DNA of 64,000 bases from Paucibacter sp. PLA-PC-4 (GCF_026241155.1 NZ_JAPFGP010000005.1:124001-188000); one strand, 5' to 3'. Positions 1 through 8,172 are shown, counted from the stretch's first letter. A program made the numbers and translations. Notes: generated by a model from the sequence alone, not told the origin.

Positions 1-438
1 AGCAAAATCGCCGTCGCTGGCGAAGTACGGACCTTTGCGGTAGTCGATGCGCTGTACCAACTCAGGGATCAGGAAGTTCAGATCGCTATAGCCCTGGCCA
101 TGGGCATGGCTGACCATATTCACCGGCATGCCGTCGACAAAGCTTGCAAAGTCAGTGCCGTGGTCGAGATTGAAGCCGCGCAGAAAATACTGGTTGGCCT
201 TGCCGTCGCCGCTGTGCTGGGTGACGATCATGCCGGGCACGAACTCCAGCAGCTCGGCCGGCCGCAGCACCGGTCGCGCCTCGATCAGGCTCGCCCGCAC
301 CGAACCCTCGCTGGCGGCGCTGGCCTGGCCCAGGCCCAGCTGGTAATGGCCCAGCAGTTCGACCTTGTCGAGCTTCTCGACCTGGGCCTGCGCGCCTAAG
401 GGCCCCAGCAGAGCCATCAATGCAATTCTGTGCTTCAT
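1..438 (-). CDS. TonB-dependent receptor, N-terminal part (gene runs off left edge)
   Basis: Outer-membrane TonB-dependent receptor, only the first 146 residues of which lie in the window. Translation from the ATG at 438 gives a short signal peptide ending near AQA, then a plug-domain segment. Plug features visible are a PAELLEFVPGMIVTQHSG-type stretch, YFLRGFNLDHGTDF and VDGMPVN, followed by QRIDYRKGPYFASDGDFA. Plug domains of this class gate a 22-strand barrel, which would lie beyond the edge. The start overlaps the stop of the upstream HupE-like gene by ATGA (435-438), so the receptor is the last visible gene of a five-gene operon with DUF4331. The substrate is unknown. Established family knowledge supports TonB/ExbBD-energised import of a metal complex or small organic ligand. 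The family call is firm, the ligand is not. Confidence 0.88.
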   Translation of the reverse strand, partial: MKHRIALMALLGPLGAQAQVEKLDKVELLGHYQLGLGQASAASEGSVRASLIEARPVLRPAELLEFVPGMIVTQHSGDGKANQYFLRGFNLDHGTDFASFVDGMPVNMVSHAHGQGYSDLNFLIPELVQRIDYRKGPYFASDGDFA

Positions 439-1583
439 GACAACTCCAGCATTCTGAGATCAAAGGCGCGCTCCAGCAGCCAGACCAGGGCCAGCACCGC
501 CGCCAGCAAGGAGCCGCCGCCCAGCAGCCAGCGGGCATACAAGCGCTGCGTTCGCAGCCGCCAGGCGATTGGCACGAAAACAGCGACGATGGCCAGTTGC
601 CCCGCCTCGACGCCGAGGTTGAACATCAAGAGCGGCCCGGCCAGCGCGCTCTGACCCAGGCCCAGATCCCTCAGCGCACCGGCAAAGCCGAAGCCATGGA
701 TCAGGCCGAAGCCGAAGCTCAGCTTCCAGCGCGCTTGCTTGACCACCGGGTAGAGGTTGTTCAGTGCGGCCAGCAACACGCTGGCCGCGATCAGCGACTC
801 GACCCAGCGCGACGGCGGGTCCAGGACCCCGAAGACGGCCAGGCCCAGCGTGATCGAATGAGCCACGGTGAAGGCGGTCACGACGCCGACCACCTCGACC
901 AGGGCCGGTCGCAACACCGGGGCCGGAGCCCAACTGACCGACAACCGCAGCAGCACCGCCGGCAGCAACAGCACCAGCAGGAACAGCACGTGGTCGACGC
1001 CGATCCAGATGTGGTGAACACCTTCGAGGAAGAAGCCGCCGAGTCCCAGCGCGGCAGCGTCCTCGCCCAGTTGGAGCTGCTGAGGCCGGCCATCGGGCGC
1101 CAGCACCAACAGCACAGCCGCTTCGGCGCCCCGCTCCAGCCGCGCGATGCCGCGATGGGTCGGGTCGCTGGCGGCGAACAACCGGTAGCTCAGGGTCAGG
1201 TCTTGCGCCGCACTCTCGCAGTTCCAGCTGCGGCTCAGCACCGCATAGCGGCCGTCGCTGTGCATGGCGATCTGCAGCGGCCGGTACGCGCTGGGCAGGC
1301 AGGCCCGGCCTTTGGCATCGCGCAGATCGATGTCCAGGCCCTGCTCTGCCAGGGCCTGCATTGCAGCCGTGCGTTGGCGCAGTTCGCCCCAACGCAGCAC
1401 GCCATCGGCATCGGCGTCCAGATCCAGTTCGCGGTCCAGATCGCGAAGTGCGATGTCCAAGCGCTGCTCCAGCGTCGCGCCCTGCAGGCTCAGGCGCAAA
1501 TAGGCATCGCTGGGCTTGTGGGCCAGCGCCGGCAGTGCGAACAGCCACAGCAGCCCTGACAACAGGCATGTCAGCGCTTTCAT
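435..1583 (-). CDS. HupE/UreJ-like membrane protein with periplasmic EF-hand-like domain
   Basis: A 382-residue inner-membrane protein. A cleavable signal peptide (residues 1-21, ending ALA) precedes a periplasmic domain of about 160 residues, then a C-terminal membrane domain of the HupE/UreJ_2 type from about residue 185. The membrane part carries the family's His-rich signature, H190-H191 and D197-H198 in GVHHIWIGVDHVLF, plus H242 (FTVAHS) and H296 (LIHGFGFAGAL). HupE/UreJ relatives are associated with nickel or metal handling, although this extended form is poorly characterised. Residues 56-67 form a textbook 12-residue EF-hand loop (DADADGVLRWGE). The start overlaps the stop of the TPR gene by ATGA (1580-1583) and the stop overlaps the start of the TonB receptor gene, so the three are probably translationally coupled. 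Metal transport is an inference; the domain call is solid. Confidence 0.88.
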   Translation of the reverse strand: MKALTCLLSGLLWLFALPALAHKPSDAYLRLSLQGATLEQRLDIALRDLDRELDLDADADGVLRWGELRQRTAAMQALAEQGLDIDLRDAKGRACLPSAYRPLQIAMHSDGRYAVLSRSWNCESAAQDLTLSYRLFAASDPTHRGIARLERGAEAAVLLVLAPDGRPQQLQLGEDAAALGLGGFFLEGVHHIWIGVDHVLFLLVLLLPAVLLRLSVSWAPAPVLRPALVEVVGVVTAFTVAHSITLGLAVFGVLDPPSRWVESLIAASVLLAALNNLYPVVKQARWKLSFGFGLIHGFGFAGALRDLGLGQSALAGPLLMFNLGVEAGQLAIVAVFVPIAWRLRTQRLYARWLLGGGSLLAAVLALVWLLERAFDLRMLELS

Positions 1584-2653
1584 CGAGCGGCCTCCTTCGC
1601 ACGAGCCAGCAGCAACGCGTCGGCTGGCTCACGCTGCTGTGCCCAGTTCGCCTCGGCAAGTGCCAGCGCGAGCTTGGCATCACCCTGCAGGTCCAGCGCG
1701 AAGCGAGCGAGTTCGCGCTCATGGCCACCGTCGCCGCGCAGCCGCGCGGCCTCGAAACGGGCCTGCAGCTCGGCCATGGCAGAGTTGGCGCGGGCCGTAG
1801 CGCCGCTGCGCTGCCATGCGATCGCCAGACGCAGCAGCAACGCGTCGGCCGACTCTGTGCCCTGCAGCAGCGCGATCACCTCGGGCCAACGTCGGTGCTC
1901 AAGCAGCCAGTCGGCATAGGCGGCGCGGGTGTAGACGTCGCTATTGAGCTCCAGTGCACTGCGGTACAGCGCCTGGGCCGCCGGCTCGCCGCGTCGATGT
2001 GCGAGCTCTGCGCGCACCAGCGCGATCCATGCGGCGGGTGCACCGGGCTGGCGGGCCAACCGCGCCAGTTCGCGCGATGCGGCGTCGCCCCTGCCCTGCA
2101 GGCTGGCCAGCTCGGCCAGGCAGACCCGGCCATACAGCGCGGCGACGCTATCGCTGTGTGAATCAGCCAGGCGCTGGCAGCCGGCCTGCGCTTCGGACAG
2201 GCGGCCGCGCAGCTGCAGCAGGGCCGCGCGGTTCAACTCGGCCTGGGTCTGGATGGCAGGCGAGATGCCAGCCGTGGCCAGCAGCGCGTCGAGATCGGCG
2301 AGCGCCGCATCGAAGCGGTGCTGGCTTTGCGCAATCGTCGCGCGCAACAGCCGCACCGGCGCAGGCGGCGCCGGCTGGCTCCACCAGGGCGCCAGCGCGG
2401 CCTGGGCCAGGCCAAGCTCGCGCGGATCGCCCAGCACTCGTGAGCGGTCGATGGCCTCGCGCGCGAGTTGCAGCGCCAGTGGCAAGGTGGCGGGCGCCGC
2501 AACGAGCTGTGCGCGCAAGCGGCGCTGCTCGGCGCCGAGCCGGGTGGGCAGGCGCTCCACCAGCTCGGCATCGTTGGCCGGCGTGTAGGGCGGGTCGGCG
2601 GCGGCCGGCGGGGCCAGGCAGCACAGCATTGCCAGGAGAAGTGTGATCCGCAT
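1580..2653 (-). CDS. Secreted tetratricopeptide-repeat protein
   Basis: A 357-residue protein with a signal peptide (MRITLLLAMLCCLAPPAAAD) followed by helical repeats rich in Ala, Leu and Arg. The repeats read as TPR-like helix pairs, for example around LADSHSDSVAALYGRVCLAEL, AQALYRSALELNSDVYTRAAY and LAEANWAQQREPADALLLAR. The signal peptide places it in the periplasm, where TPR proteins usually act as scaffolds. It lies 16 bases downstream of the small lipoprotein gene and overlaps the HupE-like gene by ATGA. It is therefore a core member of the DUF4331 operon. No enzyme motif is visible, and the partner cannot be named. An alpha/alpha-repeat other than TPR is possible for the central part. 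Confidence 0.8.
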   Translation of the reverse strand: MRITLLLAMLCCLAPPAAADPPYTPANDAELVERLPTRLGAEQRRLRAQLVAAPATLPLALQLAREAIDRSRVLGDPRELGLAQAALAPWWSQPAPPAPVRLLRATIAQSQHRFDAALADLDALLATAGISPAIQTQAELNRAALLQLRGRLSEAQAGCQRLADSHSDSVAALYGRVCLAELASLQGRGDAASRELARLARQPGAPAAWIALVRAELAHRRGEPAAQALYRSALELNSDVYTRAAYADWLLEHRRWPEVIALLQGTESADALLLRLAIAWQRSGATARANSAMAELQARFEAARLRGDGGHERELARFALDLQGDAKLALALAEANWAQQREPADALLLARAKEAAR

Positions 2654-2669
2654 GACCCCGCCCCCGTTC

Positions 2670-2942
2670 TCAGCCCAACGAGACCGGCTCGTCGGTCTCG
2701 CTGCTGGGTGGCACCGACACCTTGTCGGCGCCCAGCGGTTCGGCGCTGTCGCTGCTGCTGCGGCTTTGCTCGATCGCGAATTGCGTGAAGCTGGCCGACG
2801 TGGCTAACGCGCTGTCCGGCACCTGGGCCGGGCCGGTCGGCGGTGGCACAACGACCACGTCGTCATGATCGCTGCCACCGCAGGCGCTCAGCAGCGCGCC
2901 GGCGAGCAGGCCTAGAAAAAGCGTCTTGTTGAGATTGCGCAT
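2670..2942 (-). CDS. Small lipoprotein of the DUF4331 operon
   Basis: A 90-residue protein starting at ATG 2942 (MRNLNKTLFLGLLAGALLSAC). A longer in-frame reading exists, but this start places a lipobox (LLSAC, Cys about residue 21) after a short hydrophobic stretch, with an AGGAGCAGG-like Shine-Dalgarno sequence just upstream. After the Cys comes GGSDHDD and an acidic, Pro/Val-rich tail with no recognised domain; the sequence ends TDEPVSLG. It sits 10 bases after the DUF4331 gene and 16 bases before the TPR gene. It is probably a membrane-anchored accessory of the operon. The acidic SDHDD segment could bind cations, but that is speculation. I do not recognise a family. Confidence 0.75.
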   Translation of the reverse strand: MRNLNKTLFLGLLAGALLSACGGSDHDDVVVVPPPTGPAQVPDSALATSASFTQFAIEQSRSSSDSAEPLGADKVSVPPSSETDEPVSLG

Positions 2943-2952
2943 GGCCTGCTCC

Positions 2953-4494
2953 TTACTTGGTGCCGCCCACGGGCGTGAACAGATAAGGGAAGCCGGCCAG
3001 CAGCGGCGCCGTGGCCTGGTCAACCGCGTCATGCAGCTTCAGCGAGGTGGCGCCCAGCGGCACATTCGAAGGCTTGCAGTCGGCACCGAAGCCCAGTGCA
3101 TTGGTATCGCCATTGGCCATGCACAGACCGCCCATCACAGCGATCAACGAGACATCGACCACATCGTCCTTGGGCCGGCGACCGTTGGGAAAGCCAGCCA
3201 TGTCGCTGCCGCCGGCCAGGATGTTGCCGACCACGCCAAGCCGGTTCTGCTGCGCATAGGGGACCGGCGCGATCGCTGTGTTGAGCCTCAGCATCTCCGA
3301 GGCCACCGCGTTGGCCGGTTGGTTGACGCCCTTGATGCCGGTCAGAAAGGTCGTGACCAGATCGGTGCGCGGCAGGTTCTTCGGGGCAGTGCCAGGCAGG
3401 GCCAGAGCGATCTCCAGCAGGGCCGGCAGGCTCGGGTGGGTCACGTAGGTGGCGAACTGGCCATCGTCCTTGGGCTTGGCGCTGTTGAACCGGTCCTTGT
3501 CGGGCAGGCCGATGACGACCTCGTTGACAAGGGGCATGCCCAGGCGCGATACCTGCACCCAGGCGCCGCCAGCCTTCTCGGTGCTCTGATGCCCCGGTTT
3601 CGGGCTCGGGTCGAGCACGCGCGCCTGACGCAGGCTGGCCGTGGTCCAGCCGCCGATCACCGTTTCAGTGCCGGCGGTCAGGCAGCTCTTGTGCAGCTCC
3701 AGCGCCAGGGTCGTGACGTTTTTGTCGTCGATGGTGTTCTTGGCTGCGCCGATCAGGGCCGGGTCGGTGATCACGCCAACTGGGGCATTGACCAGGTCGA
3801 AGATCGTCCCGAGATTGACCGCGAACGGGTCCTTGCGTTGGCCGACAAAGACCTTGCCCGGCATCGCGCAGCCGGGGATGTTGATGCTGTGCACATGTTT
3901 GCCGGCATAGGCGGCGTAGTCCGCAATGGTCTTGATGCCAATGTTGTCGACCGGCTTGTCGAAGCTGGTGCCGCCGCCGCTGGCATTGCTGACGGCCTGG
4001 CGGCTGCCGCTGCGGCGGTCACCGCGCACGATCTCTATCGAGTAGCTCTCGTTGAGATTGAGCGTGGCGGCGCGCGGCTCGCTGACCGCCCCTGCCTGTA
4101 TCAGCGGGATCGCGACGTTCTTGTCACCGATCGGCAGGCTCACGCTGTTGAGCTTGTTCTTGAAGCGGAACTGGAAGCTCAGGTCTTCCTTGGCATCGCC
4201 GTTGTTGTCGATATGGATCTCGTAGAGCGCGTTCGGGTCGAGCGAGAAATAGTTCGGACCGCCATAGGCATCCTGCAGCGGCAAGTAGTTGGCGATCACG
4301 GTCACATAGTCGCTGCGGCCGGACTCGTAGCTGGCGAACATATAGAAGTCGCTGGCATCGACCTTGGGCACGGTTGTGATGAAGGGCGCTTCGCGATGGC
4401 TGGAGGCGTGGGCACCGCCGGCCATCATCAAGCCGGCGGCCAGTGCGATCAAGGTGGCGCGCGGGCGCACCTGGGAGGGGGCTTTGCAAGTCAT
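2953..4494 (-). CDS. DUF4331 domain-containing exported protein
   Basis: A 513-residue protein. A long signal peptide (residues 1-30, ending GGAHA) is followed directly by the DUF4331 hallmark SSHREAP (31-37), the DFYMF motif near 49 and FSLDPNALYEIHIDNNGD near 83-100. DUF4331 proteins are exported and have no assigned biochemical function. A DNNGD acidic turn at 96-100 resembles a calcium-binding loop. It is the first gene of a minus-strand operon continuing to the lipoprotein, TPR, HupE-like and TonB receptor genes with gaps of 10 and 16 bases and then two ATGA overlaps. The 97 bases upstream contain a 6-bp inverted repeat that may be part of its promoter or operator. The family call is firm. 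A role in ligand binding for the receptor/permease pair is inference. Confidence 0.9.
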   Translation of the reverse strand: MTCKAPSQVRPRATLIALAAGLMMAGGAHASSHREAPFITTVPKVDASDFYMFASYESGRSDYVTVIANYLPLQDAYGGPNYFSLDPNALYEIHIDNNGDAKEDLSFQFRFKNKLNSVSLPIGDKNVAIPLIQAGAVSEPRAATLNLNESYSIEIVRGDRRSGSRQAVSNASGGGTSFDKPVDNIGIKTIADYAAYAGKHVHSINIPGCAMPGKVFVGQRKDPFAVNLGTIFDLVNAPVGVITDPALIGAAKNTIDDKNVTTLALELHKSCLTAGTETVIGGWTTASLRQARVLDPSPKPGHQSTEKAGGAWVQVSRLGMPLVNEVVIGLPDKDRFNSAKPKDDGQFATYVTHPSLPALLEIALALPGTAPKNLPRTDLVTTFLTGIKGVNQPANAVASEMLRLNTAIAPVPYAQQNRLGVVGNILAGGSDMAGFPNGRRPKDDVVDVSLIAVMGGLCMANGDTNALGFGADCKPSNVPLGATSLKLHDAVDQATAPLLAGFPYLFTPVGGTK

Positions 4495-4548
4495 GAGGCG
4501 TCTCCGGATGGCGGTTGACCCAATGCCAACCTGCTGTCCTTACGCCCC

Positions 4549-4566
4549 GCATCCAAGATCGGATGC
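4549..4566. repeat. Inverted repeat upstream of the DUF4331 operon
   Basis: A perfect 6-bp inverted repeat, GCATCC-N6-GGATGC, lies between the end of rlpA and the start of the DUF4331 gene, about 55-70 bases before that start. It has no T-tract, so it is a weak terminator candidate for rlpA. Its position suits an operator for the DUF4331 operon. This is position-based inference only. Confidence 0.3.
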
Positions 4567-4591
4567 AGCCTCGATCAAATTTCCTAGGGGG

Positions 4592-5620
4592 TCAGCGCCG
4601 CTCGACCACCACCGGTTGCAGCGCCAGCGCCAGGCGCACGCGCTCGGCCGCCTGGCGCGCGTCTTCGCGCGTCGGGTAGGGACCGGCCTGCAGGCGGTGC
4701 AGCGCGCGATCCTTGAAAACGGTCAGCAACGGTGCCATCCAGTCGGCCTCCTTCAGCAGCTGCTGCCGAAAGGACTCGGCACCGGCCAGCTGCGAGAACG
4801 CGCCGAGTTGCACCCAAAAGCCCGGTGCTGCCACCGTGCGGATCTGCGGCAGCGCAGCCTCGTCGGCCAGCAGCGCGGCGGGGTCGGCGCTGGGCGCAGC
4901 GGGCGTGGCTGCGGGCATGGCGGCCGGCGGCACTGCCGCGACGCTGGCCGTGGTGCTCAGCGCCGGCGCGCCGCTGGCGTCGCTGGCCACATAGACGGGC
5001 GGCGGCTCGACCGGCGCGGCGGGCTCGCTGCCGCGCATCCAGGCGCCGGTGCGGATGTCCTCATAGGTCAGCCGCTCCAGCTCGACCGCGCCGACCCCGC
5101 GCAGCAGGTCTAGCTTCAGCGCGGCCGTGTAGCTAAGGTCGATGATGCGGCCGCGATGGAAGGGGCCGCGGTCGTTGACTCTGACGATGATCTCGCGGCC
5201 GTTCTTCGGATTACGCACCCGCGCATAGCTGGGGATGGGCATAGTCGGATGCGCGGCCGTCATCGCATACATGTTGTAGATCTCGCCGCTGGCGGTCGGT
5301 CGGCCGTGGAACTTGCGGCCATACCAGGAGGCCAGACCGCGCTCGATCAGCGGCTCGTCGCCGGCCATCGGCTGATAGCGCTGGCCCAGCACCTCGTAGG
5401 GCTTGTTGGGGCCACCCTTGCGGATGTTCTCCAGCTTGGGCGCCGCATCGGGCACCTTGTGCAGATCGGGCGGGATCACCGCATCGGGGCCGTCCCGGGC
5501 GGGCCAGCCGCCGGCCGGCGGCGTCGGTCGCGGGGCCGGCGCGGTAATTGGGGCGGGCGCGCGGCTGGCGCAGCCGACCAGCAGGGCCAGCAGCGCGAGG
5601 GCGGGCAGAGACTTGGACAT
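4592..5620 (-). CDS. rlpA: Septal ring lytic transglycosylase RlpA family lipoprotein
   Basis: RlpA-type peptidoglycan hydrolase that cleaves naked (stem-peptide-free) glycan strands during daughter-cell separation. I chose the ATG at 5620 (MSKSLPALALLALLVGC) because it gives a compact lipoprotein signal with lipobox LVGC at about residue 17; a longer upstream reading adds an Arg-rich leader that would spoil it. The double-psi barrel starts near residue 95 with GLASWYG and includes the conserved His in MTAAHPT and the Asp in VNDRGPF, the two catalytic positions. A Pro/Ala-rich linker leads to a C-terminal SPOR domain (about 265-342, starting FWVQLGAF) that binds denuded septal glycans. The gene stands alone: divergent from the FAH gene and followed by the DUF4331 operon. 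Confidence 0.93.
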   Translation of the reverse strand: MSKSLPALALLALLVGCASRAPAPITAPAPRPTPPAGGWPARDGPDAVIPPDLHKVPDAAPKLENIRKGGPNKPYEVLGQRYQPMAGDEPLIERGLASWYGRKFHGRPTASGEIYNMYAMTAAHPTMPIPSYARVRNPKNGREIIVRVNDRGPFHRGRIIDLSYTAALKLDLLRGVGAVELERLTYEDIRTGAWMRGSEPAAPVEPPPVYVASDASGAPALSTTASVAAVPPAAMPAATPAAPSADPAALLADEAALPQIRTVAAPGFWVQLGAFSQLAGAESFRQQLLKEADWMAPLLTVFKDRALHRLQAGPYPTREDARQAAERVRLALALQPVVVERR

Positions 5621-5740
5621 CAGCATTGGCCGCGATGGTAGCCGGGATGCGCACCGCGCTGCCCGACTACGCAAAGCCCGCAACTCGGCCCCCCATCGAC
5701 TTGGCTATGCTGCGTCATCCACAGCCCCGCCCTGCCCATC

Positions 5741-6439
5741 ATGAATGACTACGTCTTCCCACCCGAGCCCCAGCCCAGTGTGGCCGTGCGCGGCAGCCGC
5801 CAGCGCTATGCCGTCGCCCGCATCTTCTGCGTCGGCCGCAACTACGCCGCCCATGCCCGCGAGATGGGCAGCGACCCGGATCGCGAGCCGCCGTTCTATT
5901 TCAGCAAGCCGGCCAACGCCCTGGTGCCCTCCGGCGCCAGCATCGCCTACCCGCCCGGCACCAGCAATTTCCATTACGAGATGGAGCTGGTGATCGCGAT
6001 CGGTGCGCCCGCTTTCAAGGTGGCGCCCGAGGACGCTGAAGCCACCATCTGGGGCTATGCCGCCGGCCTGGACATGACGCGCCGCGATCTGCAGAACGCG
6101 GCCAAGGCCATCGGCCGGCCCTGGGACATTGGCAAAGGCTTCGAGAACTCGGCCGTGATCACCGAGCTGGTGCCGGCCAGCGATATCGGCCACCCGAAGG
6201 CCGGCGCGATCACGCTGGCGGTCAATGGCGTCGAGAAGCAGCGCGGCGATTTGTCCGACATGATCTGGAGCGTGCCCGAGATCGTCGCCAATCTGTCGCA
6301 GTACTACCACCTGGGCCCGGGCGATTTGATCTACACCGGCACGCCCGAGGGCGTCGGCGCGGTCAAGCCCGGCGATGTGATAACCGGCGTGATCGAGGGC
6401 CTGGATAATCTGAGCCTCACGATCAAAGACCCCGACTGA
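5741..6439 (+). CDS. Fumarylacetoacetate hydrolase family protein
   Basis: A 232-residue enzyme of the FAH superfamily (short bacterial form, compare fumarylpyruvate hydrolase or acylpyruvase). The metal site is visible as HYEMELVIAIG (E-x-E), with the downstream Asp in GLDMTRRDLQ and the KGFENSAVI motif. The NGVEKQRGD and GDLIYTGTPEGVG stretches are typical of the fold. These enzymes hydrolyse C-C bonds in acylpyruvates using Mg2+ or Mn2+; the exact substrate cannot be read from sequence. The start ATG at 5741 faces rlpA divergently, and nadC begins 3 bases after its stop, so the two are probably co-transcribed. Confidence 0.88.
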   Translation: MNDYVFPPEPQPSVAVRGSRQRYAVARIFCVGRNYAAHAREMGSDPDREPPFYFSKPANALVPSGASIAYPPGTSNFHYEMELVIAIGAPAFKVAPEDAEATIWGYAAGLDMTRRDLQNAAKAIGRPWDIGKGFENSAVITELVPASDIGHPKAGAITLAVNGVEKQRGDLSDMIWSVPEIVANLSQYYHLGPGDLIYTGTPEGVGAVKPGDVITGVIEGLDNLSLTIKDPD

Positions 6440-6442
6440 GCG

Positions 6443-7309
6443 ATGTTCGATCACAACGAGAGCCTGGACCAAGCCCGCGAACGCAACATCCGCGAGGCGC
6501 TGATGGAAGACATCGGCGTCTGCGACTGGACCGCCCGGCTGGTGCCGGCCGGTCGCCGCGTCAAGGCCCAGTTGCGGGTGCGCGAGACTGCGGTGCTGTG
6601 CGGGCGCCCTTGGTTCGACGGAGTGTTCGCTGCGCTCGATGCGACGGCCCGCATCGATTGGCTTTGTGAGGAAGGTGGGCGCTTGAGCGCCGACACCGTG
6701 ATCTGCGAGATCGAGGCCGACGGCCGGGCCCTGCTGTCGGCCGAGCGGCCGGCGATGAACTTCCTTCAACTGCTGTCGGGCACGGCGACCCTGACCCGCG
6801 CCCATGTCGACGCGATCGCCGGTGCCAGCACCAATCCACGCGGGTGCGCCGTGCTGGACACGCGCAAGACCCTGCCGGGTCTGCGCCTGGCGCAGAAGTA
6901 TGCGGTGCGCATCGGCGGCGGCGCGAACCAGCGCCTGGCCCTTTATGCCGGCATCCTGATCAAGGAAAACCATATCGCGGCGGCCGGCGGCGTCGCAGCG
7001 GCGCTGCGTGCGGCCCAGGCGCTGAACGCGGGCGTGGACATCCAGATCGAGGTCGAGAGCATCGCCGAGCTGCAGGAGGCGCTGGGCGCCGGTGCGCTCA
7101 GCGTGCTGCTGGACAATTTCAACGAGGCGATGATGCGTGAGGCGGTGGCCGTGACGGCAGGCCGGGCCTTGCTGGAAGTCTCGGGCGGCGTCGAGCTCGC
7201 ACAGCTGCGCTGGATCGCCGCTACCGGTGTCGACCGCATTTCCGTCGGTCGGCTGACCAAGGATGTGAAGGCGGTCGACTACTCGATGCGCGTGCTGGGG
7301 CCGGTCTGA
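6443..7309 (+). CDS. nadC: Nicotinate-nucleotide pyrophosphorylase (carboxylating)
   Basis: Quinolinate phosphoribosyltransferase: converts quinolinate and PRPP to nicotinate mononucleotide, CO2 and PPi in de novo NAD synthesis. The 288-residue length is normal. Diagnostic motifs are ERPAMNFLQLLSGTAT, LDTRKTLPGLR, the basic GGGANQR loop and LIKENHI, followed by IEVES and the LLDNF / EVSGGV phosphate-binding region near the C-terminus. It begins 3 bases after the FAH-family gene. The partner genes nadA and nadB are not in the window. The sequence shows no anomalies. Confidence 0.96.
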   Translation: MFDHNESLDQARERNIREALMEDIGVCDWTARLVPAGRRVKAQLRVRETAVLCGRPWFDGVFAALDATARIDWLCEEGGRLSADTVICEIEADGRALLSAERPAMNFLQLLSGTATLTRAHVDAIAGASTNPRGCAVLDTRKTLPGLRLAQKYAVRIGGGANQRLALYAGILIKENHIAAAGGVAAALRAAQALNAGVDIQIEVESIAELQEALGAGALSVLLDNFNEAMMREAVAVTAGRALLEVSGGVELAQLRWIAATGVDRISVGRLTKDVKAVDYSMRVLGPV

Positions 7310-7360
7310 AACACGGCTGAAACACGGCTGAATCGGCACTGAAACCCTTAGTGTTTTTTT
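7307..7360 (+). repeat. 11-bp tandem repeat at the nadC end, with a weak terminator-like T-tract
   Basis: Starting at the nadC stop codon, the 11-mer TGAAACACGGC occurs twice exactly (7307-7317, 7318-7328). A diverged third copy lies at 7329-7339 and a partial TGAAACCC follows. The period of 11 is close to one helical turn. The block ends in a weak CACT/AGTG stem (7337-7353) followed by seven Ts (7354-7360). It may be a poor terminator for nadC or a phased site in front of the hemerythrin gene. Function is not established. Confidence 0.4.
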
Positions 7361-7467
7361 AGCGTAGCGCTAGCAAAGCTTTAGCGGCGCCGGCGCACTG
7401 CGATTCCTAGACTGCCCTGCCTGTCCGCTTGAAAACGAGCGGGCCTCACCTCAGGAGCAGTTCGATC

Positions 7468-8172
7468 ATGTCTTTGCAATCCCCGGCCGCCGGCATCACC
7501 GCTCAAGGCCAGCGTTTCGATATGTATGGCCCCATCCACAAGGCCTTGCGTCATCTCTTCTGTGACACGCTCGTCCGTATGGGCCGACTTGACTGGCAGG
7601 ACCCTGCCGAGCTGGCCGAGGTGAGCTCGCAGCTCGACGGCCTGTTGACCCTGCTGCGCCAGCATCTGCAGCACGAGAACGACTTCATCCATACCTTCAT
7701 GCAGTCGCGCCAGCCCGGCAGTGCCGAGCGGGCGGGCGGCGAGCACCACGACCATCTGCAAGCGCTGGCCGCGCTGGCCTTAGAAGTGAAGCTGCTGCGC
7801 AAGCTGCCCAGTGCTGCCCAGGCGGCCGGCGTCTACCGCCAACTGTCCTTGCTGATGGCAGAGAACCTGATGCATATGGATATGGAAGAGAGCGAGCACC
7901 ATCTGTGCCTGTGGCAGCAGGCGACCGATGAGGAGCTGATGGCCCTGCACGACCGCCTGCTGGCCAGCATCCCGCCGGCCGAGATGTTCGAGACCCTGGC
8001 CTGGATGCTACCGGCGCTGTCGCCGCAGCAGCGCGCAGGCATGCTGACGGGCATGCGTGAGGGCGCGCCGCCGCCCGTGTTCCAGGCCGTGCTGGACCTG
8101 GCGAAGGAGAAGCTCGACGCGCGCGCCTGGGCCAAGCTGCAGGCCGCGCTGCGCCAGCCGCTGGCAGCCTGA
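7468..8172 (+). CDS. Hemerythrin-like (HHE) domain protein
   Basis: A 234-residue cytoplasmic protein with the four-helix hemerythrin-like fold, which binds a di-iron centre and serves in O2, NO or iron sensing or storage. I chose the ATG at 7468 because a good Shine-Dalgarno (CAGGAG) lies just upstream; an earlier in-frame start adds a non-conserved leader. Candidate iron ligands are H24 and H29 (IHKALRH), H66, H69 and E70 (RQHLQHEND), H93-H96 (GEHHDH), and a His/Asp/Glu-rich helix reading NLMHMDMEESEHH. The C-terminal 80 residues are helical and end the family match. It stands alone, with the tandem-repeat block upstream and the convergent PPOX-GAF gene 3 bases beyond. Confidence 0.85.
   Translation: MSLQSPAAGITAQGQRFDMYGPIHKALRHLFCDTLVRMGRLDWQDPAELAEVSSQLDGLLTLLRQHLQHENDFIHTFMQSRQPGSAERAGGEHHDHLQALAALALEVKLLRKLPSAAQAAGVYRQLSLLMAENLMHMDMEESEHHLCLWQQATDEELMALHDRLLASIPPAEMFETLAWMLPALSPQQRAGMLTGMREGAPPPVFQAVLDLAKEKLDARAWAKLQAALRQPLAA

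Noticed and set aside
2926-4518. Long plus-strand open frame of 530 residues opposite the DUF4331 gene
   Set aside because: It mirrors the codons of a recognised gene on the other strand. Such antisense frames are expected in high-GC DNA, and its translation (rich in Arg, Gly, Asp, Gln) has no domain or signal.
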